A stretch of 10,096 bases of DNA from Baffinella frigidus (lineage: Eukaryota > Cryptophyceae > Cryptomonadales > Baffinellaceae), in the NCBI GenBank assembly GCA_026770585.1, contig MU646635.1:181775-191870 (forward strand). Reading direction: 5' to 3'. Positions 7,030 through 9,996 of this stretch are shown here, one piece after another. Positions within the stretch are counted from its first letter, which is position 1, and each line of letters starts with the position of its first letter. The notes beneath the pieces were generated by a model that ran no database searches, was not told the origin of the DNA, and saw nothing but the letters and a program-made list of their open reading frames with translations. The translations under genes and the position numbers were made by a program.

Positions 7030-9720
7030 AGGTTGAGGGTTGAAGGGTTTAGGGTCAGGGGTTAGGGTTTAGATAGGCGAGACTTGTTCGTGGCCCGCCT
7101 CATCGATGCACTCTGCCCCAACAGGCTTACACCCTACACCCCACACCCTACACCCTACACCCTGCACCCTACACCCTACACCCTACACCCTACACCCTAC
7201 ACCCTACACCCTACACCCTACACCCTACACCCTACACCCTACACCCTACAACCTAAACCCCACACCCTACAACCTATACCCTGAACCCTACACCCTCACC
7301 CTAACCCCTAAACCGTAAACCTCATCGGCCCCGACAGGCTAGTCCGAACCCCCTACACCCTACACCCGAAACCCGAAGCCTGAATAACCCATAATTCCTG
7401 CAGTCTCAACCCTCAACCTGAAACCCTCGGGGGTGGTGCCTCACTCGGTCTGACCGACTATTCCCAAGTTGACATCCCAGTTCTGGGGTACAAACCCGAT
7501 AACTTTGGATGAAAACAGCGCCAGGTCTCACGTAATTGGTTTGCCCGAATAACCCCACACCCCGAAACAGGTTGCATTCGTACGGGCGATGTCTCAACAA
7601 CCGGCGATTCCCCGAGGAGAAAACCATGGGCTCTGCCACCCTCGCGCTCCTCAGAAAGTCCCCCCCCCCCCCCCCCGTGTTCTTCTGTGTATCACACAGT
7701 GGGCCTCGAACGCGATTTTGAATAACCCTTTTGAGCGATAAGACCTACGACCCTACGGTGGGCAATCCGTAGGGGCATAGGAGGGGTTCCTACGGATAAA
7801 ATAACGGAAAGGTGGCCCGATTTGGGCGGAAAACTCCTTCGTAGCCCGCTGTGCGGATACAGTGAGCCTCGAACGCGATTTCGACCGAAAACCCGATGAA
7901 ATCGCGGTTAATCAAATGCCCTTGTACGAGCAATCCAACGATTAGTACCATGGATCTAGATGGACCGTTCGGACGGGCGGTGCCTCAACAACCGGGCGCT
8001 TCCTGGAAGAGAAATCCTGGAAGAGAAAACCATGGGATCTGCCACCCTCGCACTCCTCCGACAGTCACCCCCCCACCCCAGGAGTGCTCTCCTTCTTCTT
8101 GTAAATTTCGGGTGGGCGCGATTTTTTTCGACATCAGGTCGGAGATCGGGGAACGAAAAAACGTGAAAATGATTAGTTTTATGACATGTTATGGGTGGGG
8201 GCTGCGATCTGGTCATCAAATATGTGCATAAAATAGCATAAAACTTTGGATGGCCGAAAAAAACATCTTGATTTTTGATTTTTTTTGATCCCCCGACCTG
8301 ATATGAATTCCGCGCTAATTCGAAATCTACAAGGTTCAGGGCTTAGGGCTTAGGCTTTAGGGTTAAGGTCCCCCGCCCCCTTCAAACACGCGATCCTAGG
8401 AAAGCTGTTCTTTTGCTCCACAGAGCGGGCTACTAAGGGGTTTCGTGCATAACCCATACGTGAATAACCCACAGGACCCTACGGTAGGCCATCCGTAGGG
8501 ACGCAGGATCGTTCCTACGGATATCCTAACCGAAACCTTGTTGCGCAAATTCGTATCACCCCAGACCCTAAACCCTAAACCACAAACCACAAACCCCAAA
8601 ACCCCAAAACCCCAAACCCAAAACCCAAAACTCCAAACCTCAAAGCAGGTACACGTTCGTGATCGCCGTCGAAAACTATTACTCCCATGACTACGTCTCT
8701 GAACGCTTCTACCAGGCTAGCCCCGCCCCCTAATCTGCCCCGGAAAACTGGTTTTAAAATGCATCGTGGTACTTTTCTACGATAAAAAGAGGTTTTAAAG
8801 TGCATGTGATACTATTTACAACTACTTCTCCGGACTCTTCTACCAGACTGGGCCTGACACCTAATACTTCCCGGCAATGTGTTCTTGAGAGTGTGAACAG
8901 TAGCACGATGTACTTTTAATCTATCCTGGAACGGCGTGGTACTATTTACAATCTAAAAGTACTGTTTACAATCTAAAAGAACAATTCACAATCTAAAGGA
9001 ACTACTAGTTGCAATCTAGCAGTTCTTCTTGCATGTCTACGTCTCCGAACACTTCTACCAGGCTAGCCCCGCCGCCGAATACATGTAAAAAATTATTATT
9101 AAAGTGCTTCATGGTACTGCTTACAATCTAAAGGAACTATTAACAATCTAAAAGTAAAGTTTACAATCTAAATGAACTTTTTACCATCTTAAAGCACTAA
9201 TGTTTACAATCCAAAAGAACTGCTACGCGATCTACTACGTCTCCAGGCTAGCTCCACGCCAGGGCCCTAGTGGGAATTTGCCTCATGTTGATTCTGGAAA
9301 TCTGGGGGAGAATCACGCCAAAAATTATTCCCGCCCGCCGCAACAATGTGGGATTTGTACCGAGAAATCACTTTTAAGCGAAACGGCGCGTTCTGAAATT
9401 TCCAGCTGTGCTCTGGCGTGCCGACGCCCAATCTATCTCTGAAAAGTGTTTTGAAAGTACGTGGTGGTACTGTTTACAATCTCAAAGCGCGCCCTCTGGC
9501 AGCCGCTTATCACGGGGACGATTCCTGTGTACCTCGGCGCGCCCAACATTGCTGAGTTCGCCCCAGGTCTCTCTCTCTCCCCCCCCCGCTGTGTGTCTCT
9601 CTGTCTCTGTCTCTGTCGCTGTCTCTCTCCTCTCTCTTTCTCTCTCTCTTTATATCTCTCTCTCCCTCTCCATCGGTCTCGCTCTCTCTCTCGCGCTCGC
9701 GCTCTCTCTCGCTCGCTCTT

Positions 9721-9756
<36 letters not shown>

Positions 9757-9996
9757 CGCGCTTGCTCTCTCTCTCTCTCTTCATGCCTGCATCGTCGCCC
9801 GTGAATCACCCACCTTCCTAACCCTCGACCCCTACACCTCACAGGGCCGCACTCATTCATCGACGCGCGAGCTTTCCCCTCCCCCGAGGCTCTCGCCGAC
9901 CACCTCATCGCGCTGCACAATGACCCTCAAGCAATTGCCGCCCTCCTCTCCTGGCGCGCTCACGGTCAATTCCGCATCCTAAACCCTCAACACTAG
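762..9996 (+). CDS. GT10 alpha-1,3-fucosyltransferase-like gene, 12 exons
   Basis: Predicted glycosyltransferase of CAZy family GT10, whose known members transfer L-fucose from GDP-fucose to a glycan acceptor. The acceptor here cannot be predicted. The joined exons give 300 residues and no internal stop. The GT10 landmarks appear in order: ADVVIL near 61-65, MES at 88-90, YRLHGDV at 111-117, VSNCG at 156-160, SYGRCLNN at 181-188, AVEN at 213-216, DYVSER at 221-226, then GAPNIAEFAPG at 241-251 and PHSFID at 252-257. The usual F of the FEN motif is V, and the usual K of the TEK motif is R; both changes are conservative in size or charge. No signal anchor is visible at the N terminus, unlike Golgi type II members, and the protein is short for a eukaryotic member, so the 5' end may be incomplete. 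Nine introns are GT-AG and two are GC-AG. The family assignment rests on recognised motifs, and expression is unknown. Confidence 0.85.
841..911 (-). mobile_element. MITE-like element, partial copy B
   Basis: Reverse-complemented, this segment matches the core of copy C at 7748-7810: CCGTAGGG, then CATAGG, then GGTTYCTRCGGATAA, then AACGG. The terminal inverted repeats seen on copies A and C are not found here, so it is a fragment. Confidence 0.5.
956..1008 (+). pseudogene. Extra copy of exon 1 (copy 2)
   Basis: In the same frame it reads TYTKRLALVYACPPHVFG, against TYTKRPTLVYACPPHVCG in exon 1. It lacks the ATG and ends at a GC donor (GG|GCACCA). It is open throughout, so it could be an alternative internal exon, but more likely it is a duplicated relic. 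Confidence 0.55.
1079..1104 (+). pseudogene. 3' fragment of exon 1 (copy 3)
   Basis: Matches the last 26 bases of exon 1 (ACPPHVCG) with its GT donor (GG|GTACCC), preceded by unrelated sequence. Only the donor-proximal half of the exon is present, a pattern repeated for other exons in this gene. Confidence 0.5.
1119..1240 (+). repeat. Hexamer array (CACCCT)n then (CAGACC)n and CCCTRAC
   Basis: A run of CACCCT hexamers to about 1160 is followed by CAGACC/CCAGAC hexamers to about 1200, then by CCCTAAC and CCCTGAC units. The units look like successive variants of a telomere-like repeat amplified locally. The His-Pro and Asp-Pro frames across it are artefacts. Confidence 0.85.
1342..1388 (+). 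pseudogene. Decayed copy of exon 1 (copy 4)
   Basis: 47 bases align to the last 47 of exon 1 with several substitutions. In the exon frame it reads TLVSACPPHVCG at its 3' part and keeps a GT just after the exon end (GG|GTCCCT). Confidence 0.5.
1693..1729 (+). pseudogene. Broken copy of exon 2
   Basis: After the same CAG acceptor context it reads GSIDWQQWQEEAF, against GSLDWLQWQEGAA in exon 2, then meets an in-frame TAG at 1736-1738. The homologous 3' half is missing. Confidence 0.55.
1850..1919 (+). CDS. GT10 gene exon 2 (provisional)
   Basis: Bounded by CACAG| and a GTGTGT donor. Its first G completes the Gly codon left by exon 1, and it then reads GSLDWLQWQEG through residue 44, ending ACGPASGQ at phase 0. 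The Trp-rich strand followed by Cys residues suits the GT10 N-terminal region, but no diagnostic motif lies here. Support comes from the exact phase fit at both ends and from extra copies of the exon nearby. Confidence 0.5.
2111..2358 (+). repeat. Dispersed GGGCCCGCCTCGGGAC motif (exon-2 tail copies)
   Basis: The last 16-17 bases of exon 2 (GGGCCCGCCTCGGGACAG, including the splice site) recur near 2113, 2135, 2320 and, shortened, 2343, with one or two changes. None carries the upstream part of the exon. Confidence 0.6.
2171..2309. repeat. Inverted-repeat element with nested arms
   Basis: CCACTTAGCAG at 2171-2181 is exactly complementary to CTGCTAAGTGG at 2299-2309. Inside it, GACTTCACGG at 2190-2199 pairs with CCGTGAAGTC at 2267-2276. 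Nested arms over about 140 bp suggest a small foldback or MITE-type insertion. It is flanked by GGGCCCGCCTCGGGAC copies. Confidence 0.55.
2367..2446. repeat. Long hairpin, 19-bp arms
   Basis: GACTTCATATGTTCGGTTG (2367-2385) pairs with CAACCGAACATATAAAGTC (2428-2446) at 18 of 19 positions across a 42-base loop. The loop contains a CTAGCATCCTGGTGTGG stretch related to 4275-4296. Confidence 0.65.
2488..2551 (+). CDS. GT10 gene exon 3
   Basis: Begins after AACCAG| and ends at a textbook donor, A|GTAAGT. It encodes residues 45-65, DGGCLWVDS through CHAEADVVIL, and one base of a Ser codon. The ADVVIL strand following Cys residues is typical of the GT10 N-terminal (acceptor-side) domain. No second copy was found. 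Confidence 0.72.
2928..3038 (+). repeat. 111-bp repeat, copy 1 (shared with intron 5)
   Basis: Matches 4964-5074 without gaps and with only a few substitutions. Starts GGGGTTTGACATGCGTGTAA and ends in CCCTGTACCCTAAAT. No frame encodes a recognised domain. Both copies lie in introns of the same gene in the same orientation. Confidence 0.85.
3185..3264. repeat. AT-rich palindrome, 25-bp arms
   Basis: Arms at 3185-3209 and 3240-3264 (core AAAACCAAGRTTTAAAAT and its complement) match at about 22 of 25 positions around a 30-base loop made almost only of A and T. It is far more AT-rich than its surroundings. A foldback transposon relic is the simplest reading. Confidence 0.7.
3375..3421 (+). CDS. 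GT10 gene exon 4
   Basis: After the strong acceptor TTTTCTCAG|, GC completes a Ser codon with the last base of exon 3. It then reads CYASPPASFVKYPHQ (residues 67-81) and stops at CAG|GTGGCT in phase 0. PHQ followed by VWAFFCMES of exon 5 reproduces the Gln/aromatic-strand/Glu-Ser arrangement seen before the first conserved GT10 block. Short (47 nt), but supported by phase on both sides. Confidence 0.75.
3474..3519. repeat. Perfect 17-bp inverted repeat, 12-base loop
   Basis: TCACGCGTGAGCACCTT at 3474-3490 is exactly complementary to 3503-3519. Each arm contains its own palindrome, TCACGCGTGA, so several alternative foldings exist. There is no T-run after it and no transcript is known. It could be a transposon relic or a protein-binding palindrome. 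Confidence 0.75.
3617..3664 (+). repeat. Perfect 24-bp tandem duplication
   Basis: A 24-base unit beginning CAAAAAACTGGCAACATCCT appears twice with no mismatch and no spacer (3617-3640 and 3641-3664), followed by a third partial CAACTTTT. The identity suggests a recent slippage or unequal exchange event. Confidence 0.9.
3877..3898. repeat. Perfect 10-bp hairpin
   Basis: AAACTACCGC and GCGGTAGTTT flank a CA dinucleotide, just upstream of the unassigned open frame at 3910. Role unknown. Confidence 0.6.
3910..4200 (+). other. Unassigned 96-codon open frame inside intron 4
   Basis: An ATG-to-TAG frame in the same orientation as the gene, rich in Arg, Pro and Ala, with a palindrome (AGAGCCGGA, TT, TCCGGCTCT at 4096-4115). 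It includes RMPEGAIYKW, similar to RMLEGLIYN encoded on the minus strand near 2390-2420 and RMLKGPIWN near 4262-4295, so part of it is a dispersed repeat. No domain is recognised. It lies between two in-phase GT10 exons and does not join to them. Probably chance or an inserted element. Confidence 0.2.
4386..4457 (+). CDS. GT10 gene exon 5 (MES block)
   Basis: Acceptor GGGGCAG| and donor CTG|GTCCTC, phase 0 at both ends, 24 codons (residues 82-105). It reads VWAFFCMESDTRRN, then LLPRHLLPYL. The aromatic strand ending in Met-Glu-Ser is the first strongly conserved GT10 block. A second copy at 4742-4816 is similarly open but has lost its donor, so this copy is the preferred one. Confidence 0.85.
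4540..4570 (+). pseudogene. Tail copy of exon 5 with donor
   Basis: Reads LLPRHSPPYL in the exon frame and ends CTG|GTCCTC exactly like exon 5. The 5' half, with the MES motif, is absent. Confidence 0.6.
4742..4816 (+). pseudogene. Second full copy of exon 5, donor lost
   Basis: Begins after GGGGCAG| and reads VWALFWMESDTRRMN, then LLPRHLLPYL, one codon longer than exon 5 and with Trp where exon 5 has Cys. The exon end is CTG|CTCCGC, so the GT donor has become CT. With a working donor it would be a plausible alternative cassette. As seen, it looks skipped or dead. Confidence 0.7.
4902..4932 (+). pseudogene. Tail copy of exon 5 with intact donor
   Basis: Reads LLPRHLFPYL followed by CTG|GTCCGC. 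It shares the CCGCGCTTCGGGTTTGGGG downstream context with the copy at 4742-4816, so it derives from that copy rather than from exon 5 itself. Confidence 0.6.
4964..5074 (+). repeat. 111-bp repeat, copy 2
   Basis: Gapless match to 2928-3038. Here its left edge merges with a TTTGGGG array and its right edge with CCCAAAACC repeats, so the boundaries fall in telomere-like sequence. Confidence 0.85.
5197..5250 (+). pseudogene. Truncated, diverged copy of exon 6 (copy 1)
   Basis: After CCACAG| it reads DVVTNCRLHGDGPLLAPL, with Tyr of the YRLHGDV block changed to Cys and Val to Gly, then runs into AACCCTAAACC repeats where the exon should continue. Confidence 0.75.
5366..5435 (+). pseudogene. Truncated copy of exon 6 (copy 2), near-identical
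   Basis: Bases 5361-5435 equal 5595-5669 without a single mismatch, covering the acceptor TGCAG| and the first 23 codons. Homology then stops abruptly at CACCACG and no donor follows. The perfect identity marks a recent duplication or conversion. Confidence 0.85.
5600..5702 (+). CDS. GT10 gene exon 6 (YRLHGDV block)
   Basis: Acceptor TGCAG| and donor G|GTACCA. It encodes residues 106-139, DVVANYRLHGDVPLLAPL through YTPPIIS, plus one base of a Gly codon. D-V-V-x-x-Y-R-x-x-x-D-V-P is the GT10 block usually seen as a fD...YR..SD.p pattern. This is the only one of three copies with the full 3' half and a donor. Confidence 0.92.
5703..5918 (+). other. Intron 6, CCCTAAA-rich
   Basis: GT-AG, 216 bp. 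It has a C-run near 5710-5719, degenerate CCCTAAA/CCCCTAA (5731-5760 and 5815-5912), and a GAGGAG-rich insert (5764-5810) vaguely like exon 7. Ends AACCAG|. Confidence 0.85.
5919..5965 (+). CDS. GT10 gene exon 7
   Basis: GG completes the Gly codon from exon 6, then it reads GLEESAEREGFAAYL (residues 141-155) up to CTG|GTGACA in phase 0. FAAYL joined to VSNCG of exon 8 gives the GT10 strand that precedes the conserved Ser-Asn-Cys. The 3' end, with its donor, recurs at 6147-6165 and 6237-6258. Confidence 0.87.
5997..6090 (+). repeat. Higher-order repeat, four 22-23 bp units
   Basis: AACGTTCTAAACCCCAAACC plus CT(A) is repeated four times (starts 5997, 6019, 6042, 6065). Each unit is an AACGTT module plus two telomere-like heptamers, so the heptamer array has been re-amplified as a larger unit. 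Confidence 0.88.
6147..6260 (+). pseudogene. Two tail copies of exon 7 with donor context
   Basis: TTACCTGGTGACATCC near 6149 and GCAGCATATCTAGTGACATC at 6237 repeat the end of exon 7 (GCAGCCTATCTG|GTGACATCC) and the first bases of its intron. The second has CTG changed to CTA. No upstream exon sequence accompanies them. Confidence 0.65.
6452..6499 (+). pseudogene. Exon 8 copy 1, stop codon and truncated
   Basis: After CTCACAG| it reads VSNCGRP, then TGA at 6473-6475 where exon 8 has CGA (Arg), then DVFVDRL before losing similarity. Use of this copy would terminate the protein. Confidence 0.85.
6580..6647 (+). CDS. GT10 gene exon 8 (VSNCG block), intact copy
   Basis: Acceptor GCTAG|, donor ACAG|GCTCAA (GC type). 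It encodes residues 156-177, VSNCGRPRDLFVARL through DALGPD, and two bases of an Arg codon that the first base of exon 9 completes. V-S-N-C-G is a hallmark of GT10. It is the only one of five copies that is open and full length. Confidence 0.92.
6650..6720 (+). repeat. CCCTACA heptamer array
   Basis: About nine CCCTACA units with occasional CCCTAAA, directly after the exon 8 donor. Confidence 0.9.
6790..6829 (+). pseudogene. Exon 8 copy 3, frameshifted by deletions
   Basis: Keeps GGCGCTCGCGAGATCTGTTC and the GACAG|GCTCAAAC donor context but lacks ten bases covering the SNC codons and further bases near the 3' end, so it cannot be read in frame. Confidence 0.75.
6868..7068 (-). repeat. GGGTTGA heptamer array (G-strand)
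   Basis: About 25 units of GAGGGTT with GGGTGAG and GAAGGTT variants, opposite in strand to the CCCTACA arrays on either side. Confidence 0.92.
7078..7124 (+). pseudogene. Exon 8 copy 4, 3' part only
   Basis: Reads RDLFVARLIDALCPN and then AG|GCTTAC with the same GC donor. The VSNCG part is missing and AGATAG precedes it. Confidence 0.8.
7131..7262 (+). repeat. CCCTACA heptamer array, about 18 units
   Basis: Very regular CCCTACA repeats with single CCCCACA, CCCTGCA and AACCTAAA variants. The Thr-Pro-Tyr-His frames here are satellite artefacts. Confidence 0.93.
7321..7337 (+). pseudogene. Exon 8 copy 5, last 17 bases
   Basis: CTCATCGGCCCCGACAG followed by GCTAGTCC: the exon 8 end plus donor with an internal deletion. 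Too short to judge alone, but it continues the series of tail copies. Confidence 0.5.
7571..7657 (+). CDS. GT10 gene exon 9 (SYGRCLNN block)
   Basis: Acceptor GAAACAG|. The first G completes Arg 178, then it reads LHSYGRCLNNRRFPEEK through LALLR (residues 179-206) and ends AA|GT, where AA awaits the G of exon 10 to form Lys. S-Y-G-x-C-L-N-N is a strong GT10 signature. The intron begins with GT and a 17-C run. Confidence 0.93.
7690..7858 (+). mobile_element. MITE-like element, copy C
   Basis: Terminal arms CACAGTGGGCCTCGAA (7695-7710) and TTCGTAGCCCGCTGTG (7838-7853) pair at 13 of 16 positions. The core ACCCTACGGTGGGCAATCCG, then TAGG and TTCCTACGGATA, matches copy D and the complement of copies A and B. 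Just outside, 7858-7885 repeats the left end (CAGTGAGCCTCGAACGCGAT). Confidence 0.65.
7960..8063 (+). pseudogene. Second copy of exon 9, shifted frame
   Basis: Reads DRSDGRCLNNRALPG, then a short in-frame insertion with a duplicated LEEK motif, then TMGSATLALLRQ and CA|GTCACC. The 5' edge is two bases longer than exon 9, so splicing from exon 8 at the TAG before 7960 would shift the frame. The Tyr of SYGRC is Asp. Confidence 0.8.
8418..8556 (+). mobile_element. MITE-like element, copy D (right end decayed)
   Basis: Left arm CCACAGAGCGGGCTACTAA (8418-8436) matches copy A, and the core CCCTACGGTAGGCCATCCGT near 8478 matches the complement of copy A almost exactly, followed by GTTCCTACGGATATCC. 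Only a trace of the right arm (ATTCGTATCACCCC) remains. Confidence 0.6.
8649..8715 (+). CDS. GT10 gene exon 10 (AVEN...DYVSER block)
   Basis: Acceptor AAGCAG|. G completes Lys 207, then it reads YTFVIAVENYYSHDYVSERF to Gln 229 and ends CCAG|GCTAGC, a GC donor. This matches the family's donor-binding block, usually written FxxAFEN...DYVTEK, with V for F and R for K. Joined to exon 11 it gives FYQ-PLITGTIPVYLG, the expected spacing. Confidence 0.95.
8823..8846 (+). pseudogene. Exon 10 tail copy 2
   Basis: TACTTCTCCGGACTCTTCTACCAG resembles the last 24 bases of exon 10, with substitutions. The following ACTGGGCC replaces the GCTAGCCC donor, and the next ~20 bases also resemble the start of intron 10. 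Confidence 0.6.
9032..9062 (+). pseudogene. Exon 10 tail copy 3 with GC donor
   Basis: CATGTCTACGTCTCCGAACA and CTTCTACCAG match the last 30 bases of exon 10 (HDYVSERFYQ becomes HVYVSEHFYQ) and are followed by the same GCTAGCCCCGCC. The catalytic-block part (AVEN) is absent. Confidence 0.8.
9229..9246 (+). pseudogene. Exon 10 tail copy 4, internally deleted
   Basis: ATCTACTACGTCTCCAG runs into GCTAGCTCC. The GAACGCTTCTAC bases are missing, but the junction with GCTAGC is kept. Confidence 0.6.
9503..9566 (+). CDS. GT10 gene exon 11 (GAPN block)
   Basis: Acceptor CTGGCAG|, donor G|GTCTCT. It encodes PLITGTIPVYLGAPNIAEF through Pro 250, with one base of Gly 251. G-T-x-P-V-x-x-G-A-P-N-I-x-x-F-x-P is the most diagnostic GT10 motif. 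Read without splicing, the frame runs on into poly-Ser/Leu from the CT repeat. Confidence 0.96.
9567..9844 (+). other. Intron 11, CT-microsatellite intron
   Basis: GT-AG, 278 bp, of which about 215 bases are (CT)n with CG and TG interruptions, so the donor and the pyrimidine tract merge. Ends ACACCTCACAG|. The Ser/Leu and Arg/Glu frames here are compositional. Confidence 0.93.
9845..9996 (+). CDS. GT10 gene exon 12, C terminus
   Basis: GG completes Gly 251, then it reads PHSFIDARAFPSPEALADHL through ALLSWRAHGQFRI to TAG at 9994-9996. P-x-S-F-I-D, then F-x-S-P-x-x-L-A and a W-R helix, is the standard GT10 C-terminal run. The last residues before the stop (LNPQH) derive from CCTAAACCCTCAACAC, a telomere-like sequence, so the original C terminus may be replaced, or a further intron may exist (a GT occurs at 9965). 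Confidence 0.9.

Larger units (their letters stand above)
6648..7570 (+). other. Intron 8 (GC-AG), CCCTACA and GGGTTGA satellites
   Basis: 923 bp, starting GCTCAAAC and ending GAAACAG|. It holds two opposed telomere-like satellites and three decayed copies of exon 8. The last ~180 bases (7385-7570) are unique sequence without a recognised feature. Confidence 0.82.
7658..8648 (+). other. Intron 9 with MITE-like elements and a second exon 9
   Basis: GT-AG, 991 bp. Begins GTCCCC (17 Cs at 7660-7676). Contains MITE copies C and D, a second copy of exon 9, an AT-rich stretch (8225-8290, no feature recognised) and CCCCAAA-type repeats (8567-8640) before AAGCAG|. Confidence 0.82.
8752..9488 (+). 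repeat. Dispersed ~20-bp ACAATCTAAAAG minisatellite
   Basis: Units close to GAACTNTTTACAATCTAAAA occur singly or in runs at about 8938-9030 and 9112-9222 and once at 9468-9488, with related TTTTAAARTGCATGTGGTAC segments at about 8752, 8791, 9098 and 9450. The last unit abuts the acceptor region of exon 11. Confidence 0.75.
8716..9502 (+). other. Intron 10 (GC-AG), minisatellite and exon 10 tails
   Basis: 787 bp from GCTAGC to CTGGCAG|. Built of two interleaved repeats (ACAATCTAAAAG units and TTTTAAAGTGCATGTGGTACT units) and three decayed copies of the end of exon 10. An AAAG| 15 bases upstream is an alternative acceptor that would insert five residues (RALWQ). Confidence 0.85.

Noticed and set aside
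6650-7262. CRISPR-like or spacer-repeat array
   Set aside because: The repeats are contiguous heptamers without unique spacers, and the context is eukaryotic.
7084-7318. Thr-Pro-Tyr-Thr-Leu-His repeat protein
   Set aside because: Starts in a decayed exon 8 copy and then simply translates the CCCTACA satellite; two frames give equivalent products.
7406-8219. Minus-strand frames opposite exon 9 and its copy
   Set aside because: They mirror each other only because exon 9 is duplicated on the plus strand; the plus-strand reading carries the GT10 motif.
8575-8805. Minus-strand frame over 8575-8805
   Set aside because: Antisense to exon 10 and to CCCCAAA repeats; Gly/Phe-rich part is compositional.
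9408-9982. Long unspliced frames of 137 and 173 codons near the right end
   Set aside because: One contains true exon 11 but both then run through the CT intron; the real continuation is by splicing to 9845, in another frame.
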